The notes beneath the pieces are model-generated. The model searched no databases. It saw only the letters and a list, made by a program, of their open reading frames with translations, and had not been told where the DNA came from. 64,000 nucleotides of DNA from Mytilus californianus (taxonomy: Eukaryota > Mollusca > Bivalvia > Mytilida > Mytilidae). The stretch spans positions 96,663,285 to 96,727,284 of the forward strand of contig NW_026262734.1 in assembly GCF_021869535.1 (NCBI RefSeq), in the 5' to 3' direction. Both the position numbers and the translations under genes were made by a program. Below, in pieces: positions 1 through 11,600 of this stretch. Numbering within the stretch: the first letter of the stretch is position 1; each line of letters opens with the position of its first letter.

Positions 1-2431
1 TTATAAAAGGAACTTGTTGAATGTCCTATATTTATAGCAAGTACTTGTTGAAAATCCTATTGATATAGTAGGTTCTTGTTGAATGGCCTATAGATTTAGG
101 AGTCACGTGTTGAATATCCCATAGATATAGCAGTTACTTGTTTAATGTCTTGTCTTATAGTCATAGCAGGTACTTGTTGAATGTCCTATAGTTATAGCAG
201 GTACTTGTTGAATGTCCTATAGTTATAGCAGAAACTTGTTGAATGTCCTATAGTTAAAGCAGTTACTTGTTGAATGTCCAACAGTTACAGCAGGTACTTG
301 TTGAATATCATATAGTCATGGCAGGTACTATGTTGTAGTTGAATATCCTATAAATATAGCAGGTACATGTTGAATGTCTTATAGTTATAGCCGGAGCTTT
401 TTGAATGTCCTATAGTTGTAGAAGGTACTTGTTGAATGTCCTATGATTATAACAGGTATCTGTTGGATGTCATATTGCTATAGCAGGTACTTGTTGAATG
501 TCATATAGTTTTAGCAGGTACTTGTTGAATGTCCTATAGTTATAACAGGTATCTGTTGAATGTCCTGTATTAATAGCAGGTACTTGTTGAATATCCTATT
601 GTTAAAGTAGGTTCTAGTTGAATGTCCTATAAATATAGCAAGTACTTGTTGAATGTCCTATTGTTAAAGTAGGTTCTAGTTGAATGTCCTATAAATATAG
701 CAAGTACTTGTTGAATGTCCTATAGATAAAGCACATACTTGTTGAATTTTCAATAGCTATAATAGGCAAATGTTGAATATCCTATTGGTATAGTATGTTG
801 TAGTTGAATATCCTATAAATATAGCAGGTACTTGTTGAATGTCTTATAGTAATAGCAGGTTCTTTTTGAATGTCCTTTAGTTGTAGAAGGCACTTGTTGA
901 ATGTCCTATAGTTATAACAGGAATCTGTTGAATGTCATATTGCTATAGCAGGTACTTGTTGAATGTCATATAGTTTTAGCAGGTACCTGTTGAATATCCT
1001 ATTGGTTAAGTAGGTACTCATAGAATGTCCTATATATATAGCAGGTACGTGTTGAATTTCCTTTTGTTATAGTAGGAACTTGTTGAATATCATAGTTCTA
1101 GTCGGTAATTGATAAATGTCCAATATTATGACTAGGTAGTTGATGAATGTCCAATATTATTACTAGGTAGTTGATGAATGTCCAATATTATTACTAGGTA
1201 GTTGATGAATGTCCAATATTATTACTAGGTAGTTGATGAATGTTCTTTACATATAGCAGGTACCTGTTGATTATACTATAGCTATAGCAGGTACTTGTTG
1301 AATTTCATATATATATAGCAGGTACGTATTGAATTTCTTATTGTTATAGTAGGAACCTTTTGAATGTCCTATACATATAGCAGGTACTTGTTGAATGTCT
1401 TATAGTTATAGCAGGTACTCGATGAATTTCCTATATCTATAGCAGGTACTTTTTGAATATCCTATCGGTATAGTAGGCTCTTGTTGAATGTCCTAGACAT
1501 ATAGCAGTTACGTGTTGAATATGCTTTTTTTTTATAGTATTGAATGTCCTATAGCTATAGCAGGTACTTGTTGAATATCCTATCGGTATACTAGGTTCTT
1601 ATTGAATGTCCTACAGATATAGTAGGTACTTGTTGAATGTCCTATAGTTATATCAGGTATTTGTTGAATGTCCTATAGTTATAGCAGGTACTTATTGAAT
1701 ATCCTATTGGTAAAGTAGGTTCTAGTTGAATATCCTATAAATATAGCAGGTACTTGTTGAATGTCCTATAGATATAACAAATACTTGTTGAATGTTATAT
1801 AGCTATAATAGGTAAGTGTTGAATATTCTATTGGTATAGTATGTTCTAGTGGAATATCATATAGATACAGCAGGTACTGGTTGAATGTCTTATAGTTATA
1901 GCAGGTACTTGTTGAATGTCTTATAGTTATAGCAGGTACTTGTTGAATGTCCTATAGTTATAACAGGTACTTGTTGAATATCCTATATTTATAGCAAGTA
2001 CTTGTTGAAAATCATATTGGTATAGTAGGTAGTTGTTGAATAGCCTATATATTTAGGAGTTACGTGTTGAATATCCTATATACATAGCAGGTACTTGTTG
2101 AATGTCTTATAGTCATAGCAGGTATTTGTTGAATGTCCTATAGTTATAGCAGGTACTTATTGAATGTCCTAAAGTTATAGCGGATACTTGTTGAATATCA
2201 TATAGTCATGGCAGGTACTTGTTGAATGTCCTATAGTTATAGCAGGTACTTGTTGGATATCCTATTGCTATAGCAGGTACTTGTTGAATGTCTTATAGTC
2301 ATAGCAGGTACTAGTTGAATGTCCTATAGTTATAGCAGGTATTTATTGAATGTCCTAAAGTTATAGCAGGTACTTGTTGAATACCATATAGTCATGGCAG
2401 GTACTTGTTGAATGTCCTATAGTTATAGCAG
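1..2431. repeat. 31-bp satellite array
   Basis: About 78 head-to-tail copies of a 31-bp unit are visible, with the recurring core TTGAATGTCCTATAG followed by TTATAGCAGGTAC. Copies differ by scattered substitutions. Positions about 1120-1240 hold four nearly identical copies of a divergent variant (GATGAATGTCCAATATTATT), which indicates local homogenisation. The array begins before the window. No open reading frame of note crosses it. Confidence 0.95.
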
Positions 2432-2550
2432 GTACCAGAAATAAAGGTAGGTATGGCCTCTTAAATGTTCCATAGCACTTATACCCTTAGGAGTGTGTCA
2501 GGAAAGAGAAGGGGATTGGGGTATTCTTGTATGGCATATAGCTGAAGGGG

Positions 2551-2652
2551 GATTTTCTCGCTGTGTTGAAGACCCATTGGTGGCCTTCGGCTGTTTTCTG
2601 CTCTATGGTCGGGCTGTTGTCTCTTTGACATTTTCCCCATTTCCATCCTCAA
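2551..2652 (+). repeat. interspersed ~100-bp repeat H, + copy
   Basis: The segment from TGTTGAAGACCCATTGG through GTTGTCTCTTTGACA to CCCCATTTCCATCCTC reappears in reverse orientation at about 46255-46355. It is also distantly alignable to repeat I at 13150-13265, sharing TTGAAG, GGTC and GTTGTCTC-TTG-CA blocks at similar spacing. The element class is unknown. Confidence 0.6.
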
Positions 2653-2657
2653 TTTAT

Positions 2658-2800
2658 TTTTACGCCCCACCTACGATAGTAGAGGGGCATTATTTTTTCT
2701 GGTCTGTGCGTCCGTTTGTCCGTTTGTCCGTCCGTTTGTCCGTCCGTTCGTCCGTCCAGCTTCAGGTTAAAGTTTTTGGTCAAGGTAGTTTTTGATGAAG
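2658..2800 (+). mobile_element. 5' end of a hairpin-headed element (family D)
   Basis: A T-tract is followed by a hairpin with arms GCCCC/GGGGC (about 2663-2687), then a (GTCCGTTT/GTCCGTCC)n microsatellite at about 2705-2758, then a block with 'caacttgaaactcagtacac'. This is the same order of parts as in families A, B, E and G elsewhere in the window, although the sequences differ. The 3' end was not located. Confidence 0.5.
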
Positions 2801-3237
2801 GTGAAGTCCAATCAACTTGAAACTCAGTACACATGTTCCCTATGATATGATCTATAATTTTAATGCCAAATTAGGGATTTTACCCCAATTTCACGGTCCA
2901 CTGAACATAGAAATGATAATGCGAGTTGGGCATCCGTGTACTATGGACATATTCTTGTTTTATCTCTACTATTGCCCGCTGGGAAAACTAAGAGATTCTC
3001 CATTGGGGCCATGGTACTAGAAAATGGTAATGGTCTCTAAAATGGAATATAGCATTTAAAACCCTACAACTGTACGAGTTTGTCAGCAAAGGTTAATGGG
3101 GACCCGGAATGTTACATAGTCCAACTTTTATATTGCCTGCTGACCAAACTAAGAGATTTTCTACGTGTGCCATGGGAATAGAGGTAGAGGTTGGCATGTC
3201 TCAAAGCAATTAAAGCTTAGACCCATACGTGTGTGTC

Positions 3238-4942
3238 AGCAAAGAATGGGAGTTTGGGTATCCTGGTATGGCAAATATGCCAACTTTCCTATTCCCCGCT
3301 GGCCAAACTAAGATATTTTCCATGTGGCCCACGGTTACCAGAAGTAGAGGTAGGCATGGTCTCTAAAATTACCCATAGCACTAGACCTGTAAAAGTTTTG
3401 AAGCATATGGTAGGAGGTGTCTGGTTTGTCACAAAGACCACATGAACTATCACCTGCTGGCCAAAGTAAGTGATTCACCACATGGGCCATGTTATAGAGG
3501 TAGAGGTAGAGTTATGCATGACCTCTATTATGGACCAAATCATTTATACATTTAAAAATTATAAACCAAATTTACTAAAAAATATCTTACACAGTTATTT
3601 TTTCTGAGACTTATTTTTCTACATTCCAATTCACTATGACAGCATGTTTTTTGTTGTCTCTTTAACACCACAAAGGACCTCCTTTGAGCAAAAAAAAAAG
3701 CACAATGTAGCACATAGGACCACAAAGGACCTTATAATCATTTTTTTGTAAGGAAATAATATTTTTTTAAATCTCTATTTCAGAAATGTCAGTATATGCT
3801 TTGCTTTATCAAATTTTATTTTGGACAAAAACAAAGCATCTACAAAAATGTTCTTCAACTTTATACGAATCTTAAATTGCTATGAGGAACAAAAAGTGCA
3901 CATGGTGCAATAAAAAAGGTGCAGTAAAAAAGGACGGTACAACTGTCTTTTGGGAATATGTTTCGTTGGGCTGTTTGATGAAAATGAAAAATATACCTGT
4001 TGCCGTCTAGATAACCCCGATAAGTAACTGTAATAAAAGTGTATCATCATGCCGTGAAATGTATGGCCTTGAAAAATGTATTTATGATACAGCAAAGAAT
4101 GGGAGTTTGGGTATCCTGGTATGGCAAATATGCCAACTTTCCTATTCCCCGCTGGCCAAACTAAGATATTTTCCATGTGGCCCACGGTTACCAGAAGTAG
4201 AGGTAGGCATGGTCTCTAAAATTACCCATAGCACTAGACCTGTAAAAGTTTTGAAGCATATGGTAGGAGGTGTCTGGTTTGTCACAAAGACCACATGAAC
4301 TATCACCTGCTGGCCAAAGTGAGTGATTCACCACATGGGCCATGTTATAGAGGTAGAGGTAGAGTTATGCATGACCTCTATTATGGACCAAATCATTTAT
4401 ACATTTAAAAATTATAAACCAAATTTACTAAAAAATATCTTACACAGTTATTTTTTCTGAGACTTATTTTTCTAAATTCCAATTCACTATGACAGCATGT
4501 TTTTTGTTGTCTCTTTAACACCACAAAGGACCTCCTTTGAGCAAAAAAAAAGCACAATGTAGCACATAGGACCACAAAGGACCTTATAATCATTTTTTTG
4601 TAAGGAAATAATATTTTTTTAAATCTCTATTTCAGAAATGTCAGTATATGCTTTGCTTTATCAAATTTTATTTTGGACAAAAACAAAGCATCTACAGAAA
4701 TGTTCTTCAACTTTATACGAATCTTAAATTGCTATGAGGAACAAAAAGTGCACATGGTGCAATAAAAAAGGTGCAGTAAAAAAGGACGGTACAGCTGTCT
4801 TTTGGGAATATGTTTCGTTGGGCTGTTTGATGAAAATGAAAAATATACCTGTTGCCGTCTAGATAACCCCGATAAGTAACTGTAATAAAAGTGTATCATC
4901 ATGCCGTGAAATGTATGGCCTTGAAAAATGTATTTATGATAA
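3238..4942 (+). repeat. 853-bp direct tandem duplication
   Basis: Positions 3238-4090 and 4091-4942 are almost identical, with only a few substitutions and one A-run length change. The junction at 4090/4091 joins TTTATGATAC directly to AGCAAAGAATGGG. The unit carries short open frames (for example the shared C-terminal stretch ending at 3445 and 4298) that also occur in the surrounding degenerate repeat, so they are not considered genes. The near-identity implies a recent duplication or an assembly duplicate. Confidence 0.9.
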
Positions 4943-5366
4943 ACTCTCTTATTTTATACCTTTTGGATGAAATGGTTTCTATTTCTCCCTTTTTTACATC
5001 AATTAACGATGACCGGTGTCTTTGGTGGCCGCTTGTGTGGTCTAGACTTAGAACACTTGTATATTTTGCATATATCGTATTCTTTATTCTACATTGGCTA
5101 GGTTGAGATCTCACAATATATGTTTAACCCCGCCGCATTTTTGCTCCTGTCCCAAGTCAGGAGCTTCTGGCCTTTGTTAGTCTTGTATGCTTTTTAACTT
5201 TAGTTTATTCATATGTTTTGGAGTTTAGTGTGAAGTCCATTTTCACTGAACTTTCTTTACTTAATGTTAAAGGAGACATGACACGATTTTTTTTTTTTTT
5301 TTTTCTTTTCTTAAATTAATAAATATTTGTCTTAAAACATGTTTTGTACAATTTTGCTGGTCAAAA
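4943..5366. repeat. probable interspersed-repeat tail
   Basis: The segment holds a 'ctgtcccaagtcaggagc' block near 5147, then AT-rich sequence, then 'gttaaaggagacatgac' followed by a long T-run (5288-5304). It looks like the end of an unclassified dispersed repeat. No second copy exists in the window to confirm this. Confidence 0.35.
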
Positions 5367-6463
5367 CAGGCCTCTACAATAACTTTTTTTTCAACTTGTC
5401 CAGTAGGACAAGTACATACCAAAATTTACTTGTCCGAATGAAATTGTAACTTGTCCAAAAAAAATCTTAATAATAACCTTTTTTTGCATTTTAAGTTGAT
5501 TCAAGGAACAAAATGAATTGAAACAATAGAACAGAATTTGATTTATATCTTTGGAAATACTTTTCAAAAATATGAGTCGAGAACAACTGAATCTAGACAT
5601 ACAGGACTTAGGTTCTAGTTATTATCAATGCAAAAGTCTCATCAGACTCTGCACATGAGGCACCGTCTGATAGGCCTGTCAATTGGACTCATTGGATTTG
5701 TATACTGTTTTTTTTAGGTTGAAAAAAGTTTATTCAAACTCAATAATAAAAAGAAGATGAGGTATGATTGCCAATTAGACAACTCTCTGCAAGGGACCAA
5801 ATGACACAGAAATTAACAACTATAGGTCACCGTATTGCAAGTATTGTTTTTTTCTACATATGATGAAAAATAGTTTTGTGAATTATGTGGTAAATAATTT
5901 CTTCATTTTTATTTAAAAATAGTTTTGTGGAAAAAAATTACCGGTATGGTATTTATTATAAAGCAACGGAATAAGGTAGGAAAACCAGGTACTAATTTGT
6001 CTCGGTCCCGAAAAGTCTCCTGCGGTACAAATCTATCTATTAATCATGTCTATTAAATATGTCTCCTACGGTGCCAAACTGTCTAATAAACTTGGAGCCG
6101 AATCGTTTCTGAGCTAATGACGAACTGTCTTGTAAAGTTACCTTATCTACAAAGCGCATCGCTGATTCGGATCAATAAGACTGGTTTCCGAGAATAGTAT
6201 CCCTCTTACCTGTTAAAAAGTACCTGACAAAGAACCAGTTTTAAATTATCGATTGCAAGTAAACATGTCAAATTAATACTTGTTTTTATCTTCTTTTCTT
6301 GTTTTTTGTTTATAATTACTTTGTTCATCAAAGTTGGATTAAATTTATTTTCTGCAGAATAATCTTACTTGTCCCGTCGGACAAGCTTGATATAGCTTTT
6401 ACTTGTCCGACCTTTTTTTCCTCTGGTACCGGACAATCGGACAAGCGTTATTGTCGAGCCCTG
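5367..6463. mobile_element. TIR element with perfect 5-bp target duplication
   Basis: The left end CAGGCCTCTACAATAAC (5367 onward) is the inverse of the right end GTTATTGTCGAGCCCTG (ending 6463), with three differences in 17. The element is flanked on both sides by CAAAA (5362-5366 and 6464-6468), a clean 5-bp target-site duplication. Subterminal 'acttgtcc...ggacaagt' motifs occur near both ends. No transposase frame is present, so it is non-autonomous. It shares CAGGGC-like tips with the elements at 18109-18560 and 60777-60944. It contains a reverse copy of repeat I (5745-5835). Confidence 0.8.
5745..5835 (-). repeat. interspersed repeat I, - copy
   Basis: This is the reverse complement of the block at 13150-13265: GTATGATTGCCAATTAGACAAC, GGACCAAATGACACAGAAA and TAGGTCACCGTA match the + copy with scattered differences. 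It lies inside the TIR element at 5367-6463. Function and class are unknown. Confidence 0.6.
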
Positions 6464-7947
6464 CAAAACCTGAAAAATCAGCATTTTTCTGGTCAAAGAA
6501 TCAAGCGCTTGTCATTAAGAATGATTTTTAATTAGATAACGATCACGTGATCGTGCTTACGTCAGTGGTTACAAGCTGGGAAAATGTCTCTTAACTGGAC
6601 GATGTCGATACACTATGGAAGGTATTGACAGCACTTTTCCAGATTACTGACAAACTATAAAGACATTGTGTGTGAAACATAACCAAGAAAAGGATACATA
6701 TCCAGAAATCAACGCCACTTTGCTTATTTGAATATTATACTAAAGAAATCGGAAACGGGTCACGGAAATTATATTGAAATGATAGGGAATTTAGAAAAAA
6801 TGTCTGTTTTAACTTTGATTTAAGTGATAGACAGGTTGCCGGGGCAGAAAATAAATATACACAACAATATACACCATTTAAACGAAATATAATGACTGTC
6901 GTTGCAAAAATCAAGGTTCCTGAGCTATTTTAAAAATCGAAGCGAGAGGCTTTTAACATTGCAGTATAAAATACAGGCTAAAATGGCTGAAACGTCAAAT
7001 TTGCAAACTTTATGTTGAAAATTGGCTAACAAGGTCATTAGAAATACAGGTTGCCGGGGTGAAACTTGAAACTTGAATGTCCAAAGAATAAGCAAGTCCA
7101 AACCTTGTATGTGTAGTCGTTGAACTCTAGGTTCCCACGTAAAGTTAAAATGCCTCTATTTCAAGAAGAATAAACTCACGAAAACACGAAAAAATTCACT
7201 AAATTCGCGTTCATTGTTTTGATTTTGACCGCCTGACAACTTTACGGAAATATCAGAGTGACTATAAACAAGGACTCTGTGACGGTCAACTTATAATATC
7301 CGTGTTTTAAAGATTTTAATGATATCAAGCCAGTCCAGTTCAAACTATTATCACGTGGTACAATTCTCATTTACATATTATGAATATTAATTAGCAAAAG
7401 TACTACTAATTTCTGGTTATGATTAATTCTTCATGTGAAGAGTCCAAAAACGACGATTTTTCAGACAATACCGATCGGATTGTCACCATACATATTTGGT
7501 TTGTCTGATGAATAAATTTAATAGACCGCTTTCTGCATTTTTTCATTTAAATAAAACTACTTTTTAATCATGATTGAAAATATAAATTTCTAATTATTGA
7601 TGATCAAATTGTTCTGTTTTTCTCTCTGTTACGGTAATGTTGTAATTATGTGTGCGCCAGAAGCAGAAAAAAAAAGATAGTAAAAGTCAAATTAGGCGTT
7701 CGCAAAGTGTCCGTTTTTATTAATTTTTTTTTATTGCATAGAGACTTTTAATAGGTATAAATTATCACCAAAAGTTATGCCAAGGATTTGTATCCTTGAT
7801 TTGCATGATTAAAATTTAATATTTTTTCATTTATCAAGGCTTATGAACAATTTCCTATACTTAAAAATGAATAAATGTAAAAAAAGAAATAATTTGAAGA
7901 TCTTTCTCTTATATATTCAAACAATTGTCAACAAATTATTTGTGACT
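6464..7947. other. intergenic, nothing recognised
   Basis: No convincing gene, RNA or transposon was seen. Local details: a perfect 16-nt palindrome with a central CACGTG at 6539-6554, and the phrase 'acaggttgccgggg' repeated near 6831 and 7049. Confidence 0.5.
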
Positions 7948-8030
7948 TTTTGTCCTGTGACTTTTTGTCCTATCCAATTTGTGACTTTATGTCCTGTGAC
8001 TTTTTGTCCTGTAACTTTCTGTCCGTTTAC
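7948..8030 (+). repeat. short 'gtgactttttgtcct' minisatellite
   Basis: About five imperfect copies of a 15-16-bp unit, GTGACTTTTTGTCCT, lie in tandem. The 104- and 70-codon frames across it exist only because the repeat lacks stops; I do not treat them as genes. Confidence 0.7.
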
Positions 8031-8599
8031 CACGAGATGCATCATGGTAAATCTCACAAAATCTCATCATACGCAGCTTATTTCAATACAGGCAATGCAA
8101 ATAGTCCACGAGATTCCAATCCTTCTCACTATACAAATCCTTGCAATAGGCAATTAAATTGATGCACTATTAAAGAGAATCTCTTTTGCATTTACTTGTT
8201 TTTCATATTTATTTTAAAAAAGTCTTACAAAAAATTTTTTTCTCCGGGCTCTTCTGATATAGATAGTAATCTATCAAATGAATTACTACAAACAATTTCC
8301 TGTGCATCAGTTCTTACCACATACCCTCATGACACCCCTATTTAATTAAACTGGATTTTTTTCCTATGCTTTGTTGCTTGCAATTTAATTAGGAACCAGT
8401 TGCGCATGCTCATTATAAAAAAATGAGGGACCCAACAGGACAATGAAAAGATAAATGTACAGACTATTACGTTTCTGCTGTTGCATTGCTTTATAATTGT
8501 TGCCAATTAAATTGTATAAATATAATTACTGAAGAGCACATGTTAAACATTACCCGTCGGTATGTAAAGTATATACATTTTTCAAAATAAAAAGAAAAA

Positions 8600-8682
8600 T
8601 GTTCTTCAAATGGTATGGTCACATGGTTCCTGAAAGACACGCGGTTTTTACCACGTGACTCTTGCACATAAACGAACAGACA
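8600..8682 (+). promoter_or_regulatory. putative FET promoter / 5' UTR region
   Basis: The 80 bases before the FET start codon contain a CACGTG E-box (8652-8657, in the context CCACGTGAC), a USF/MITF-type core, 26 bp upstream of the ATG. No TATA box is evident. The transcription start cannot be placed from sequence alone. The start codon context is ACAATGG (A at -3, G at +4), a strong translation-initiation context. Confidence 0.4.
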
Positions 8683-8698
8683 ATGGCGGATGCAAGTC
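8683..8698 (+). CDS. FET exon 1 (residues 1-6)
   Basis: ATGGCGGATGCAAGTC, then donor GTAAGA. It encodes MADAS plus the first base of codon 6 (Q, completed in exon 2). The very short first coding exon ahead of a large intron is typical of FET genes. Confidence 0.85.
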
Positions 8699-11600
8699 GT
8701 AAGAAAACATTCTATTTTACCATTACATTAGTGTTTTAACTCAAGAAATGGTTTGAAAAGTAAACTCTGTGTCAACTTTTTGTGTTGTAAGACGATGATA
8801 TAACTAATTTTATTGGGTGTAACCAGTAGTTTGCACAAATCATGGTTAAATTTCCGTAACAAATCTTAAATCGCAGTCAAAGATGCCGGGATTTGGGGGT
8901 TAATGAAGCCCTTTGGAAACAGTGTTTTCCATAAATGTTAGGTTTCAGGAAGTAGACGGCAGCATTTGTAAAGTGATTAATTTGCATTATGATAAAGTAT
9001 GAAGCTTTGAAGGACCTAGATCTAGTAGAAAATCTGGAAAGCCGGCTAAAAAAGAAAAAGAATGAATTGAAACAATGACGATAAGATTGTAAAGAAACAA
9101 TATTCAGCCTATCAATCGACATAATTTTTGTCGGATTTGATATTGGGGTAGCAGTAAGTTGTGAATGAGGTTTTGCAAAAATGGGCTTAAAAGAACAAGC
9201 AAGATTTTTTTTTGCATGTTAGAAGGGCTTTCTGTTTCACTGTCCATGTATCATATCCTGAAATTATCGTAATGTTTATTAAATAGTAACACATTATTTT
9301 TTCTCTGGAACTTTTCAATGCAATTTCAAAAAATGAGATGAAATGCATACAGTAGTGTCCGGTAATTCCGCCTGTATGGTAAACCTGCCCACTCCTATTT
9401 ACTTCTGTAATTGTCACTTCCGTGAATAATCATCTGCTATTTTATTCATAGGAACTGTACTTATCCTCACTGCTTGTAAACTTTTAAAGAAAAATCCTTT
9501 ATTAGGAAAATATCGAGTGATATATGTAATACAGTTCCCAAAGCTAGCAAGAAACATATTATTGCTTACAAAACTCACTTCTGACTTGAAATTTATTTTT
9601 TCTTTAGATTGTCGGAATCCCTTTTTAAGTGGTCTATTAATAAATCACCATTTTCCTTTCATAAATATGTGATAAACTGGCACTCCATACATATTTACTG
9701 CACATGGGCAGATTTATCGGTCAAACACCTTTCCAATAAAAACACAGATTACCAACTTGTTTTGTTGATTTTAAAATTTATTTCAGATATTTTTTAGGGA
9801 AATGAGATAACTACTCAAAATTGAGTTGTTAGTGAATCGATTTATATTAAATTTAAAACAACTTGTATATAATTAATGATCAAAGCCTTATTTGAGCAGA
9901 TTTACGTAGTGAATCCTATATATGATTATTATTTGATTAAGGTTCATCATAACAAATGGACAAAAATGGCTGTATTTACACCTCAATAACTACTCTGTGT
10001 ACAGACTTACCTGTCCAGTTTGGAAAGTTTTAAGGCCTGGCATCCACTAGATACATAAAAGTTAAATGCATTTTTTGTTTCAGAAAGATATAATCACTTT
10101 TGGATTTTGATGGGCATTTTTTTTCCTCTCTGCAGAAGGTGTAAACATAAACAAACACCTGAATTGCTTTGATACTGTCCACTCAGTTAAACCCTTTAAC
10201 TCACCTATAATTGTGTAGATAGCGATTGTGATTGTCTGTCTTTTGTCCGTGTCAATCAAGGACAATCAATACAATACAATACAGTTTTTACCTGAGAGGG
10301 AGCATCTCAAAGTTTTATCCCAACTTAGTTTATTTTTACACCTTCTGCAGAAAGGAAAAAAAATGTCCATCAAAATCCAAAAAAGATTTTATCTTTCTGA
10401 AACACAAAATGCATTTAACTTTTATATATCTAGTGGATGCCAGGCATTTAAACTTTTCCAACTAGACAGGTAAGTCTGTACTCAGAGTAGTTTTTGAGGT
10501 GGAAATACAGCCATTTTTATACAACCGCAAAAAAATTTTTGTGGTCGTATATTGGTATGACGATGTCGTCGTCGTCATCCGAAGACATATTAGTTTTCGC
10601 ACTCTAACTTTAAGTGAATGGATCTCAATGAAATTTTACCTTAAGGTTCAATACCACAAAAGGAAGGTTGGGATTGATTTTGGGGGTTATGGTACCAACA
10701 GTTAAGGAATTAGGAGCCAAAAAGGGGCAAAAAATAAGCATTTTTGTAACTTCCAGACATAACTTGTAAGTTTATGGATCTCTCTGACATTGTTTCACAA
10801 GGTTCCATATCTGAAAGGGAATGCTGGGACTGATTTTGGGGGTAGTTGCCTCCAAATTTTAGGAATTAGGGGCAAAAAACAAGCATTTTTCTAGTTTCAT
10901 GACAATAACTTGTGTGTAAGCGTATGGATCTTTATGAAATTGTACTACAAGGTTCCATATCACAAAGGGAAAGCTGGAATTGAGTTTTAGGGTAATTGCC
11001 CAAAAAGTTTAGGAATAAGGGGCCAAAAATAAGCATTTTTCTTGTTTCCAGACAATAACTTGTGTTCAAGTGTATGGATCTCTCTGAAATTGTACTGCAA
11101 GGTACCATACCACAAAGGGAAAGCTGGGATTGAGTTTGGGGGTGATGAATCATAAGGGGGTTCAAAAAATTTGGGGGGGGGGGATTTTTTTTCTTGAAAA
11201 ATTTTCCATTTTAAATTGGTTATTTCTGATTTATATATAAAAGCAAATAATAATGATATGGTTTGAATAGGTAAATTAAAATTTTTTAACTTCTTAGACC
11301 ACTTTCATTCTGTGTCAGAAACCTATGCTGTGTCAAATATTTAATTACAATCCAAATTCAGTGCTGTATCAAGCTTGAATGTTGTGTCCATACTTGCCCC
11401 AACTGTTCAGGGTTTGACCTCTGTGGTCGTATCAAGCTGCGCCCCAGCGGAGCATTTTATTGTCCATTTGTTATGATGAACCTTAAAATGTCAAACCTTG
11501 TATTAGCTTGAATACCTAAAATACATGAATGTATAAAAACTAAATACATGTACCATCTTATACTAAAGATGTAGTTCAGTTGTATAGAAAATGAGGGCGA

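Larger units (their letters stand above)
2432..3545. repeat. degenerate ~165-bp tandem repeat with inserted repeats
   Basis: Blocks reading roughly 'gtgtgtcagcaaag...gggtatcctggtatggcaaatat...cattccccgctggccaaactaag...ccatgg...agaggtaggcatggtctctaaaat' recur near 2446, 2930, 3080 and 3230 with many differences. The first block is interrupted by two other repeats, near 2551-2652 and from 2658. Open frames here are short and shared between copies because of the repeat, so I do not call genes. Confidence 0.6.

Noticed and set aside
1-2431. CRISPR-like array
   Set aside because: The 31-bp units abut with no unique spacers, and the genome is plainly eukaryotic; it is a satellite.
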